Shown: positions 34,365 through 42,468 of the stretch, in pieces
How the letters are laid out: each line of letters opens with the position of its first letter
Numbering within the stretch: the first letter of the stretch is position 1
Source: Halomonas lysinitropha
Lineage (GTDB): Bacteria > Pseudomonadota > Gammaproteobacteria > Pseudomonadales > Halomonadaceae
Direction of reading: 5' to 3'
DNA: 64,000 nt
NCBI RefSeq assembly: GCF_902500215.1
Contig: NZ_CABVOU010000039.1
Coordinates: 124,001-188,000, forward strand
Translations under genes and position numbers: made by a program
Notes under the pieces: model-generated
The model's input: the letters and a program-made list of their open reading frames with translations, nothing else
Databases searched by the model: none
Told to the model about the DNA's origin: nothing

Positions 34365-35399
34365 ATGAACTACGACGAGGCGGTGAAGCACACCTGGAAC
34401 CTGGAGGAATGGCATTCGCAGGATGAGGCCGAGCGAATGCGCCTGCTCATCCACTTCGCCACCCTGGCCCCTTCTGGCCACAATACCCAGTGCTGGCAGT
34501 TCCGGGTGGAGGAGGGCGCCATTACCCTCCTGCCGGATTTTACCCGGCGCACGCCGGTGGTCGACCCGGACGATCACCACCTCTACGTATCCCTGGGCTG
34601 TGCGACGGAGAATCTGTGCCTGGCCGCTCGGGCGATGGGGCTTTCTGCTCAGGCAGAGTTCCGACCACAGGGCGACGGCGAGATTCGGGTGAGCCTCACG
34701 CCTGGAGAGGCCGAGGCGTCGCCGCTGTTCGAGGCTATCGCCTCACGGCAATGCACGCGCAGTGACTACGACGGCACGCCACTTTCCGCCGAGCAGCGTC
34801 GACTGCTGGAGGCGGCGGGCAACGGGAATGGCGTCTCGGTGCTGCTGCTCACCGAGCGCGAGCCCATCGAGCGGGCGCTGGAACATATCCAGCGCGCCAA
34901 CACCCGGCAGTTGAAGAATCCCGCCTTCCGACGGGAGCTGGAGGCCTGGATCCGCTTCAACGACGCCGAGGCGGTGGAGAAGAGCGATGGCCTGAGCGGC
35001 CGGGCGACCGGCAACCCTCAGGCGCCGCGCTGGCTCGGCAAGCTCCTGATGCGCGCCATGCTGCGGCCGAAGGCAGAGAACGCCAAGCTGGCGCGCCAGG
35101 TCCGTAGCTCTGCGGGGCTGGCGGTGTTCGTCTCGGCGGAGGATGACCGGGCACACTGGGTCGAGGCCGGCCGCTGCTACCAGCGCTTCGCCCTGCAGGC
35201 CACAGCGCTGGGCATACGCAACGCCTTCGTCAATCAGCCGGTGGAGGAGGCGAGCGTACGCCCCGCGTTCGCCCGGTCGCTGGGACTGTCCGGTGAGCGT
35301 CCAGACCTGGTGGTGCGCATCGGCCGAGCCCCGACCATGCCGCGCTCGCTGCGTCGGCCGGTGGAGAGCGTGATAACGTCCACGCCGTCATCGTCGTGA
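34365..35399 (+). CDS. Acg-type nitroreductase family protein
   Basis: The 344-residue protein belongs to the large nitroreductase-like family with Mycobacterium Acg. LAPSGHNTQCWQFRVEEG is the FMN-contacting start (SxHNxQxW), FTRRTPVVDPDDHHLYVSLG follows, and YQRFALQATALGIRNAFVNQ lies near the C-terminus. Mycobacterial Acg binds FMN but lacks classical nitroreductase activity and is induced in hypoxia, so an FMN storage or redox role is possible. A K+/H+ antiporter and a tandem universal stress protein follow on the same strand. Confidence 0.85.
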   Translation: MNYDEAVKHTWNLEEWHSQDEAERMRLLIHFATLAPSGHNTQCWQFRVEEGAITLLPDFTRRTPVVDPDDHHLYVSLGCATENLCLAARAMGLSAQAEFRPQGDGEIRVSLTPGEAEASPLFEAIASRQCTRSDYDGTPLSAEQRRLLEAAGNGNGVSVLLLTEREPIERALEHIQRANTRQLKNPAFRRELEAWIRFNDAEAVEKSDGLSGRATGNPQAPRWLGKLLMRAMLRPKAENAKLARQVRSSAGLAVFVSAEDDRAHWVEAGRCYQRFALQATALGIRNAFVNQPVEEASVRPAFARSLGLSGERPDLVVRIGRAPTMPRSLRRPVESVITSTPSSS

Positions 35400-35560
35400 T
35401 GGAGGAACTGGGCATCGAGCATGCGTTCATGCGCCTCTCGTTCGCTTCAGGCTAAGTTCTGCGCAACGGGCTGGTTTATACTGTTGGGTGCAGGCGAAAG
35501 GCTGGCCTGAAAAGAAAGCGCAATCAGCATGTTGCGTTATGAGATGTGAGGGCGGTCAAG

Positions 35561-37225
35561 ATGCTTGAGAGCGTGTTTGCCCAGATCGGGATGGTCCTCG
35601 GTCTCGCAGTGCTGGGGGGTGTGCTGGCGCAGCAACTGCGCCAGCCGCTCATCGTCGCCTTCATCGGCGTGGGCATCCTGCTCGGGCCCTCGGGGTTGAG
35701 CCTGGTGGAGCAGCGCACCGAGATCGAGCTGTTCGCGCGGCTCGGCATCGCCCTGCTGCTGTTCGTGGTGGGGCTGAAGCTCGACCTGCACATCATTCGG
35801 ACCGTGGGACCGGTGGCGCTCGCCTCCGGCCTGGGCCAGGTGGTGTTCACCTCGGCGGTGGGTTACGTCATCGCGCTGTGGCTCGGCATGTCACCGGTGA
35901 CCGCCCTCTACGTGGCCGTGGCCCTGACGTTTTCCAGTACCATCATCATCGTCAAGCTGCTGTCCGACAAGCGGGAGGTGGACTCCCTACATGGCCGGAT
36001 CGCGGTCGGCTTCCTGATCGTGCAGGACATCGTGGTGGTACTGGTGATGATCGGCCTGACCGCCTACGGCCAGGCCGACGGCGACGTCAGCATGGGCTGG
36101 GAGGCCCTGAAGGTCCTGCTGACAGGTACCGCCATGCTGTTGGGGGTGGCCCTGTTGATGCGCTATGTCCTGCCGGGTCTGTTGCATCGGCTGGCCCACT
36201 CGTCGGAACTCTTAATGCTCTTCGCCATCGCCTGGGCGGTCTTGGGGGCCATGGCAGGGGAGGCGCTCGGGTTCAGCAAGGAAGTCGGGGCCTTCCTAGC
36301 CGGGGTGTCCATCGCCTCCACGCCCTACCGTGAGCAGGTGGCATCACGCCTGGTGAGCCTTCGCGATTTCCTGCTCCTGTTCTTCTTCATCGAGCTGGGT
36401 GCGACCCTGGACCTCGGGACACTGGGGGCACAGCTCGTGGCCTCGGCGGTCCTCTCGCTGTTCGTGCTGGTCGGCAATCCGCTGATCGTCATGGCCATCA
36501 TGGGCTACATGGGCTATCGCAAGCGCACCGGCTTCCTCGCAGGCCTCACGGTGGCCCAGATCAGCGAATTCTCTCTGATCCTGGCGGCGATGGGCCTGGC
36601 CCTGGGGCATCTGCAACAGGAGACGGTGGGGCTGATCACCCTCGTTGGCCTGATCACCATCAGTGTCTCCACCTACATGATCCTCTATTCGCATGCCCTC
36701 TATGAACGCCTGGCGCCCAGGCTCTCGATCTTCGAGCGCCAGGTGCCGCACAGGGAACTCGATGACCTGATGGGTGACAACAATGAGGTGGACGTCCTGC
36801 TGATCGGGCTGGGTCGCTATGGCGCGGCCCTTGCGGCAGACCTCAGGCAGCGGGGCTGTCGTCTGCTGGCGGTAGATTTCGATCCCACCACCGTCCAGCA
36901 GCACGCCCGCGACCGATACCGGGTGTGTTACGGGGATGCGGAAGATTCGGAGTTCCTGGCCACCTTGCCGTTGCAAAAGGCGCGCTGGGTCGTCAGCACC
37001 CTCCGAGACCCTGGCGTCAATCGCATGATGCTGCAGGGGCTTCGTCAGCAGGGGTACCCGGGGAAGGTGGCGGTAGCCGTCTCCCAGCAACGGGATGTCC
37101 AACGGTTCGAGAAGGAGGGCGTGGATCTGGTGTTGGTACCTTACGCAGACGCCGCGAGGGAAGCCGCCATCCGAGTGATGGCGTCCCATGCGTCGGTCGA
37201 ATCCCGTGGAGGGGAAAAGGCATGA
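35561..37225 (+). CDS. CPA2-family monovalent cation:proton antiporter with TrkA-N domain
   Basis: The ATG at 35561 gives 554 residues; an in-frame GTG at 35546 is possible. The first 380 residues form a CPA2 antiporter domain of about 12 membrane segments (VLAQQLRQPLIVAFIGVGIL, ALTFSSTIIIVKLL, EVGAFLAGVSIASTPYREQV). A Rossmann domain follows (VLLIGLGRYGAALAADLRQR, then GDAEDSEFL), a TrkA-N/RCK regulatory domain that binds NAD(H) or another nucleotide. The KefB/KefC-like layout suggests potassium efflux. It overlaps the tandem Usp gene by ATGA, so the two proteins are translated together. Confidence 0.92.
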   Translation: MLESVFAQIGMVLGLAVLGGVLAQQLRQPLIVAFIGVGILLGPSGLSLVEQRTEIELFARLGIALLLFVVGLKLDLHIIRTVGPVALASGLGQVVFTSAVGYVIALWLGMSPVTALYVAVALTFSSTIIIVKLLSDKREVDSLHGRIAVGFLIVQDIVVVLVMIGLTAYGQADGDVSMGWEALKVLLTGTAMLLGVALLMRYVLPGLLHRLAHSSELLMLFAIAWAVLGAMAGEALGFSKEVGAFLAGVSIASTPYREQVASRLVSLRDFLLLFFFIELGATLDLGTLGAQLVASAVLSLFVLVGNPLIVMAIMGYMGYRKRTGFLAGLTVAQISEFSLILAAMGLALGHLQQETVGLITLVGLITISVSTYMILYSHALYERLAPRLSIFERQVPHRELDDLMGDNNEVDVLLIGLGRYGAALAADLRQRGCRLLAVDFDPTTVQQHARDRYRVCYGDAEDSEFLATLPLQKARWVVSTLRDPGVNRMMLQGLRQQGYPGKVAVAVSQQRDVQRFEKEGVDLVLVPYADAAREAAIRVMASHASVESRGGEKA

Positions 37226-38187
37226 AACGCTTCCGAAACATCCTCTATGTCGTAGAGCCGTCCGTCTCCCAGGAGGCCGGGCTCGCCCGGGCGGTGTCGC
37301 TGGCGGAGAACAACCAGGCAATGCTGACCCTCATCGATGTCATCCCCGAGGAGATGCTGGACCTCTCGCTGGCGCCTCGGGGGCCATCAGCCGCTGAGTT
37401 AAGGGATGCGGTGATGGCCGAGCGCCGGGGATGGATCGAGTCGCTGGTCGCCCCCCATGCCGATCGGATCGCCTGCCATATCAAGGTGCTGACCGGGATC
37501 ACGTTCATCGAGGTCATTCTAGCGGTGCTGCGGGATGACCATGATCTCGTGATAAAGACGGCGGAAAATCCGGAGTGGAGCCGGCTGTTGTTCGGCAGCG
37601 ATGACATGCACCTGATGCGCAAGTGCCCCTGTCCCGTCTGGCTCATGAAGCCGGAGGAAAAGCTCAACTACCAATGCATCGTCGCGGCTGTCGACGTCGA
37701 GGTCCACCGAGGCGGGCCCGATGAGCAGGTGCTCAACGACAGTATCGTGGAGCTGGCCTTCTCGCTGGCCTTGTCGGACTTCGCCCAGCTGCATCTCGTG
37801 CATGCCTGGGATGCGCCGGAAGCCGGTTTCGTGGGCATCTGGGCTAACGATCCCGACACGACCGAGCGTCACATCGTCGAGATAGAACAGTCCCGTCACC
37901 AGGTCGGCATGGACAGAATGACCCATCGACTTCGCGAGCGCATCGGGTCGGACGCCTACGATTACCTATCTCCTTGGGTTCACTTGCCCATGGGGGCGCC
38001 GCGCAAGCAGATCCCTCAGCTGGTCGAGAAGCTGAAGGCAGACCTGGTCGTGATGGGCACGGTGGCGCGAACCGGAATCCCGGGGTTTATCATCGGCAAC
38101 ACGGCCGAGGCGGTGCTCTATCAGTTGCAGTGTTCGGTGCTGGCACTGAAGCCGCCGGGGTTCGTCTCACCGGTCACCCTGAAGTGA
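37222..38187 (+). CDS. Tandem universal stress protein (UspE-like)
   Basis: The 321-residue protein has two Usp domains, as in UspE. The first begins FRNILYVVEPSVSQEAG; the second begins YQCIVAAVDVEVHRGGPDEQ and ends with VVMGTVARTGIPGFIIGNTA, the ATP-binding G-2x-G-9x-G(S/T) region. The first domain ends FGSDDMHLMRKCPCPVW and lacks a full glycine loop, so nucleotide binding may be limited to the second. AGGGGAAAAGG precedes the ATG, which overlaps the antiporter stop (ATGA). A role in controlling the antiporter under stress is an inference. Confidence 0.9.
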   Translation: MKRFRNILYVVEPSVSQEAGLARAVSLAENNQAMLTLIDVIPEEMLDLSLAPRGPSAAELRDAVMAERRGWIESLVAPHADRIACHIKVLTGITFIEVILAVLRDDHDLVIKTAENPEWSRLLFGSDDMHLMRKCPCPVWLMKPEEKLNYQCIVAAVDVEVHRGGPDEQVLNDSIVELAFSLALSDFAQLHLVHAWDAPEAGFVGIWANDPDTTERHIVEIEQSRHQVGMDRMTHRLRERIGSDAYDYLSPWVHLPMGAPRKQIPQLVEKLKADLVVMGTVARTGIPGFIIGNTAEAVLYQLQCSVLALKPPGFVSPVTLK

Positions 38188-38272
38188 CCCTGGCCCCGGC
38201 GCAACCCATGGTCGATTGCCGTGACGCCCTCGACCGTCGCCCGCCCGTGAAGGCGTGTGCCGCCGGTGCCGC

Positions 38273-38692
38273 TCACCGACGCAGGTTGTCGATGGGCGGA
38301 ATGCGGCACAGGCGCAGCAGGCCATTGCGACAGGCCTTGAGCCAAGGGTAGAGGCGGGCGGCGCGCCGGGGGCTGGCGAACAGGCGATACATCAGCCGGT
38401 TGAACACGCCGCTTCGCGTGCCGAGCAGGCTGAGGCGATGCAGGGCCTCGCTGCCGTGATACCAGCGATCGCCGACCTGCAGGGCGAAGCCCTGGTCCAG
38501 GTCAATACCCCGGTCGCTGAGCTCATGGCGTGCCTCGCTGTCCTGGCGCCCGTCGATCAGCTTCAGCTCGCCGACGTCGCGACGAATGCGCTGCCAGCGC
38601 ACATAGCGCCGACATATCGGGCAGTCCCCATCGTAGACCAGCCGCAGCCGGCGGCCCTCGTCGGGTGCCTGGACATCGTTTGATCGTGACAC
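38273..38692 (-). CDS. DCC family thiol-disulfide protein (DUF393)
   Basis: The 139-residue protein starts at a GTG (38692) after GGAGGAAG. LRLVYDGDCPICRRYVRWQR contains the DCC signature YDGxCPxC with the CPIC thiol pair, and LIDGRQDSEARHELSDRG continues the family pattern. The fold is thioredoxin-like and the role is unknown. It converges with the tandem Usp gene. Confidence 0.88.
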   Translation of the reverse strand: MSRSNDVQAPDEGRRLRLVYDGDCPICRRYVRWQRIRRDVGELKLIDGRQDSEARHELSDRGIDLDQGFALQVGDRWYHGSEALHRLSLLGTRSGVFNRLMYRLFASPRRAARLYPWLKACRNGLLRLCRIPPIDNLRR

Positions 38693-38804
38693 AGCGGCTT
38701 CCTCCCCGAAGGTACCCGTTCACCCTCGCATGGTGGCCTTCACGCGGTCCATCGGCCTCGTCGTTCTGATGTCCATCAAATGACAGTCGTGCATGACGTT
38801 CGTC

Positions 38805-38832
38805 TTGACGTACGTGCCTGGAATCGTACACT
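38805..38832 (+). promoter_or_regulatory. Predicted promoter of the toxin-antitoxin pair
   Basis: TTGACG (38805-38810) and TACACT (38827-38832) are spaced by 16 bases and lie 33 bases before the antitoxin ATG. TGACGT motifs and TACGTGCC/CGTACAC half-palindromes around the boxes could be operator sites for the antitoxin, which in YefM-type systems represses its own promoter. Confidence 0.5.
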
Positions 38833-38864
38833 TGGTGGAAAGTTGAACACAAAATAGGTGCGTC

Positions 38865-39107
38865 ATGACCGGAATCTCAGCAACTGAGGCACGCAGCAAC
38901 CTCTATCGGTTGATCGACGAAACCGCCGAGTCTCACCAGCCAATCGTCATCATGGGCAAGCGGAACAAGGCAGTACTGGTATCCGAAGAAGACTGGTCGG
39001 CAATTCAGGAAACACTTTACCTGCTTTCTGTACCCGGTATGCGGGAGTCTATTCGTGAGGGGATGGATACTGCCGTGGATGAATGTGATGAGGAACTGGG
39101 CTGGTGA
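38865..39107 (+). CDS. Phd/YefM-family antitoxin
   Basis: The 80-residue protein begins TGISATEARSNLYRLIDETA, the DNA-binding start of Phd/YefM antitoxins, and continues IVIMGKRNKAVLVSEEDWSA. The acidic C-terminus (DTAVDECDEELGW) should wrap the toxin. It binds the toxin, blocks its activity and represses the operon. The stop overlaps the toxin start (GTGA). Local base composition is AT-richer than in neighbouring genes, which suggests acquisition. Confidence 0.93.
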   Translation: MTGISATEARSNLYRLIDETAESHQPIVIMGKRNKAVLVSEEDWSAIQETLYLLSVPGMRESIREGMDTAVDECDEELGW

Positions 39108-39367
39108 CATGGAAGTTAGTTTATACCAAGCAAGCAAAGAAGGACGCAAAGAAACTCGCCTCCAGCGGGCTCAAGCCAAAAGCACAGGAATTGTTGGCAC
39201 TGATTGCAGAAGACCCCTATCACAAGCCGCCTCCTTTTGAGACGCTCATTGGTGATCTTGAGGGGGCTTATTCACGCCGCATCAATATTCAGCATCGGCT
39301 GGTCTACCAAGTGATCGAGGATGAGCGAGTGGTGAAAATTCTCAGGCTCTGGAGCCACTACGAATAA
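39104..39367 (+). CDS. Txe/YoeB-family mRNA interferase toxin
   Basis: The 87-residue protein starts at a GTG overlapping the antitoxin stop. LVYTKQAKKDAKKLASSGLK, DPYHKPPPFETLIGDLEGAY and SRRINIQHRLVYQV match the Txe/YoeB family, and LRLWSHYE gives the C-terminal His-Tyr pair that in YoeB takes part in cleavage. Such toxins cut mRNA on the ribosome and stop growth when the antitoxin is lost. In many genomes these pairs stabilise islands; the region downstream (42-53 kb) is a candidate. Confidence 0.93.
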   Translation: MTWKLVYTKQAKKDAKKLASSGLKPKAQELLALIAEDPYHKPPPFETLIGDLEGAYSRRINIQHRLVYQVIEDERVVKILRLWSHYE

Positions 39368-39404
39368 TGTTGAATCACGCGCCGTTGCCGAACTATTTTT
39401 TGCC

Positions 39405-39983
39405 ATGTCAGTGATCTGGATGCCTCCCCATTCAGTGTCTTTCAGGCTGTTACCGATCATCCTCGCTTGCCTGCTCGCTACTCCCCCGAGTTTCGCCGAT
39501 GACCTTGAATTGCAGAGTCTCAGCTTGCGTACCCGACTCTCGGAGAAGACCCTGCTGGGGGAGGAGGCGCCGGAGGATTTCGAGGAGTATGACCTGTCGG
39601 CCAACGTCGCGCTGCCCTGGGAGCCCTTCTCCACGTCAGGCTGGCGGGTAGGTACCCGCTTGATGGCAAGTGCCGGCGTGTTGCGGGGAGCGGGGGAGAA
39701 CGCGCTTGTCGTGTCGGCCATTCCGGAGGTGACGCTCGGGAGCCAAAATGGGCGCTTCCTCCTGGACCTGGGCGCGGGTGGCGCCCTGTTCAGTCGGCAT
39801 CGCTTCGGCACGCAGGATTTTGGCGGGCCCTTCCAGTTCGCCCTGACCCTGGGCATCGGCGGGCCGCTATATCGTGAGTTGGGGCTCGGCTACCGGTTTC
39901 TTCACTACTCCGATGCCGGCGTGAATGGGTCTGACACGACCGGGGCGGATTTTCACATGATCGAGGTTCGCTACCGATATTGA
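39405..39983 (+). CDS. PagL-like lipid A 3-O-deacylase (acyloxyacyl hydrolase)
   Basis: The 192-residue protein has a signal peptide (LLPIILACLLATPPSFA) and a small outer-membrane beta-barrel. The catalytic His-Ser pair of PagL lies in YRFLHYSDAGVNGSDT, compared with HYSNAG in Pseudomonas PagL. The last residue is aromatic (VRYRY), the usual barrel insertion signal. It should remove the 3-O acyl chain of lipid A in the outer membrane. A start at 39420 (MPPHS) is equally possible. It follows the toxin gene but is not obviously linked to it. Confidence 0.88.
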   Translation: MSVIWMPPHSVSFRLLPIILACLLATPPSFADDLELQSLSLRTRLSEKTLLGEEAPEDFEEYDLSANVALPWEPFSTSGWRVGTRLMASAGVLRGAGENALVVSAIPEVTLGSQNGRFLLDLGAGGALFSRHRFGTQDFGGPFQFALTLGIGGPLYRELGLGYRFLHYSDAGVNGSDTTGADFHMIEVRYRY

Positions 39984-40169
39984 GCATCGTCGGCGCGGCG
40001 CCTGGCGGCGTTCTCCGCCAACCTCAGGGCCTTGGGGTCGGGTGGGGCATTGCCCTCAATGCGCTTGGATTGGTGATTTTTTGACCACCTCCCCAAGACG
40101 AAGCCCCCCAAAAAATGGATAATGGCCGGTTTTCTCCCCCGCTTCGCCCAACGCTCCGGTGCCCCCTCC

Positions 40170-42422
40170 ATGGAAATCAAGGTCAACTATCTCGACAACC
40201 TCCGGCTGGAGGCCAAGTTCGACGACTTCAGCGTCATCTCCGACCAGCCCATCCGCTACAAGGGGGATGGTTCGGCGCCGGGGCCGTTCGACTACTTTCT
40301 GGCCTCCTCGGCGATGTGCGCGGCGTACTTCGTCAAGGTGTACTGCAACGCGCGGGACATTCCCACCGAGAACATCCGCCTGTCGCAGAACAACATCGTC
40401 GATCCGGAAAATCGCTACAACCAGATCTTCAAGATCCAGGTGGAGCTGCCCGAGGATATCTCCGACAAGGACCGCCAGGGCATTCTGCGCTCCATCGACC
40501 GCTGCACCGTGAAGAAGGTGGTGCAGACCGGTCCGGAGTTCCAGGTCGAGGCGGTGGAGAACATCGACGAGGACGCCCAGGCGCTGCTGATGGGCAAGGT
40601 GCTGGGCGAGGAGAATGGCGAGAACGGTACCTGGATCGAGGGCAAGGATCTGCCGCTGGAGCAGACCATCGCCAATCTTTCCGGCCAACTGGCGGCGCTG
40701 GGCATGAAGATCGAGATCGCCTCCTGGCGCAATATCGTGCCTCATGTCTGGTCGCTGCATATCCGCGACGCCGCCTCGCCGATGTGCTTCACCAACGGCA
40801 AGGGCGCCACCAAGGAGAGTGCGCTCTGCTCGGCACTGGGCGAGTTCATCGAGCGGCTGAGCTGCAACTTCTTCTATAACGACCAGTTCTTCGGCGAGCA
40901 GGTGGCGGGGAGCGACTTCGTCCACTATCCCGACGAGAAGTGGTTCCAGCCCGGTCCGAACGACGCGTTGCCGGCGGAGATCCTCGATGACTACTGCCTC
41001 GAGCTCTACGACCCGGAGGGCGAGCTTCGCGGTTCGAATCTGGTCGATACCAACTCCGGGCGGGCGGATCGCGGCATCGTCTCGCTGCCCTTCGTGCGCC
41101 AGTCCGATGGCAAGACGATCTATTTCCCGTCCAACCTGATCGAGAACCTTTACCTCAGCAACGGCATGAGCGCCGGTAACACCTTGCACGAGGCGCAGGT
41201 ACAGTGCCTGTCGGAGATCTTCGAGCGCGCGGTGAAGAAGCAGATCATCGAGGAGGAGCTGGCGCTGCCTGATGTGCCCCAGGAGGTGCTGGCGCGCTAC
41301 CCGGCCATTGTCGAGGGCATCGAGGCGCTGGAGGCCCAGGGCTTTCCGGTGCTGGTGAAGGATGCCTCCCTGGGCGGTCAGTTTCCGGTGATGTGCGTCA
41401 CGCTGATGAACCCCAGGACCGGCGGTGTCTTCGCCTCCTTCGGTGCGCACCCGAGCTTTCATGTGGCGCTGGAGCGCAGTCTCACCGAGCTGCTGCAGGG
41501 GCGCAGCTTCGAGGGGCTCAACGACTTCCCGCCGCCGACCTTCAATTCGCTGGCGGTCACCGAGCCCAACAACTACGTGGAGCATTTCATCGACTCCTCC
41601 GGGCTGATTTCCTGGCGCTTCTTCAGCGCCCGCTCGGACGTCGAGTTCGTCGACTGGGACTTCTCCGGCAGCGGTTCCAGTAGCAACGCCCAGGAGGCCG
41701 CGACCCTGTTCGGCATCCTCGAGGAGCTGGGCCTCGAGTCCTACATGGCCGTCCATGAAGACCTGGGCGCGCCGGTGTGCCGCATCCTGGTGCCCGGTTT
41801 CTCCGAGGTCTACCCGATGGACGACCTGGTATGGGACAACACCAACAAGGCGCTGCTGTTCCGTGAGGATATCCTCCACCTGCACGAACTCAGCGACGCG
41901 CAGCTGGCCGAGCTGCTGGAACGCCTGGAAGAGACCCAGATCGACGATCACCAGGATATCGTCACCCTGATCGGCATCGAGTTCGACGAGAATACCGAGT
42001 GGGGCCAGCTCACCATCCTCGAGCTGAAGCTGCTGATCAACCTGGCGCTGGGCCAGCACGAGGAGGCACTGGAGCGGGTCGATATCTTCCTGCAGTACAA
42101 CGACAACACCGTGGCGCGTAATCTCTTCTATCGCGCGGTGAGCGCGGTACTGGAGGTCCTCCTCGATGACGAGCTGGAGCTGGACGATTACCTGTACAAC
42201 TTCCGGCGCATGTTCGGCGAGGCGACCATGGAATCGGTGGTGGGCTCGGTGAATGGCAGCGTGCGTTTCCACGGCCTGACCCCGACCAGCATGGCGCTGG
42301 AGGGCCTCGAGAAGCACCAACGCCTGATCGAGAGCTATCAGAAGCTGCATGCCCATCGTGCGCAGCGGTATGGCGCTGCTGGTGGGACGCGGGTGACCCG
42401 ACCCGAAGAGCTGCCGGGTTGA
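40170..42422 (+). CDS. OsmC-YcaO fusion protein
   Basis: I start at the ATG at 40170 because OsmC-like sequence begins there (MEIKVNYLDNLRLEAKFDD), giving 750 residues; the frame is open to 40122. The OsmC domain (about residues 1-150) keeps both redox cysteines, in SAMCAAYFVKVYC and SIDRCTVKKV. The YcaO domain starts near residue 185 (VWSLHIRDAASPMCFTNGKG) and has the ATP-binding ALGEFIERLSCNFF and CLSEIFERAVKKQI motifs. A helical tail closes the protein. YcaO enzymes use ATP to activate amide backbones; E. coli YcaO supports methylthiolation of ribosomal protein S12 by RimO. The fused OsmC unit may deal with peroxide or thiol sulfur. No peptide substrate gene is visible nearby. Confidence 0.9.
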   Translation: MEIKVNYLDNLRLEAKFDDFSVISDQPIRYKGDGSAPGPFDYFLASSAMCAAYFVKVYCNARDIPTENIRLSQNNIVDPENRYNQIFKIQVELPEDISDKDRQGILRSIDRCTVKKVVQTGPEFQVEAVENIDEDAQALLMGKVLGEENGENGTWIEGKDLPLEQTIANLSGQLAALGMKIEIASWRNIVPHVWSLHIRDAASPMCFTNGKGATKESALCSALGEFIERLSCNFFYNDQFFGEQVAGSDFVHYPDEKWFQPGPNDALPAEILDDYCLELYDPEGELRGSNLVDTNSGRADRGIVSLPFVRQSDGKTIYFPSNLIENLYLSNGMSAGNTLHEAQVQCLSEIFERAVKKQIIEEELALPDVPQEVLARYPAIVEGIEALEAQGFPVLVKDASLGGQFPVMCVTLMNPRTGGVFASFGAHPSFHVALERSLTELLQGRSFEGLNDFPPPTFNSLAVTEPNNYVEHFIDSSGLISWRFFSARSDVEFVDWDFSGSGSSSNAQEAATLFGILEELGLESYMAVHEDLGAPVCRILVPGFSEVYPMDDLVWDNTNKALLFREDILHLHELSDAQLAELLERLEETQIDDHQDIVTLIGIEFDENTEWGQLTILELKLLINLALGQHEEALERVDIFLQYNDNTVARNLFYRAVSAVLEVLLDDELELDDYLYNFRRMFGEATMESVVGSVNGSVRFHGLTPTSMALEGLEKHQRLIESYQKLHAHRAQRYGAAGGTRVTRPEELPG

Positions 42423-42468
42423 TAACGCCCGGCGTCGGCTCGCCGGCAGGCGGCGTGGGGGCGTGCGC

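Noticed and set aside
40056..42356. 766-codon minus-strand frame over the OsmC-YcaO gene
   Set aside because: Shadow; the plus strand carries intact OsmC and YcaO motifs.
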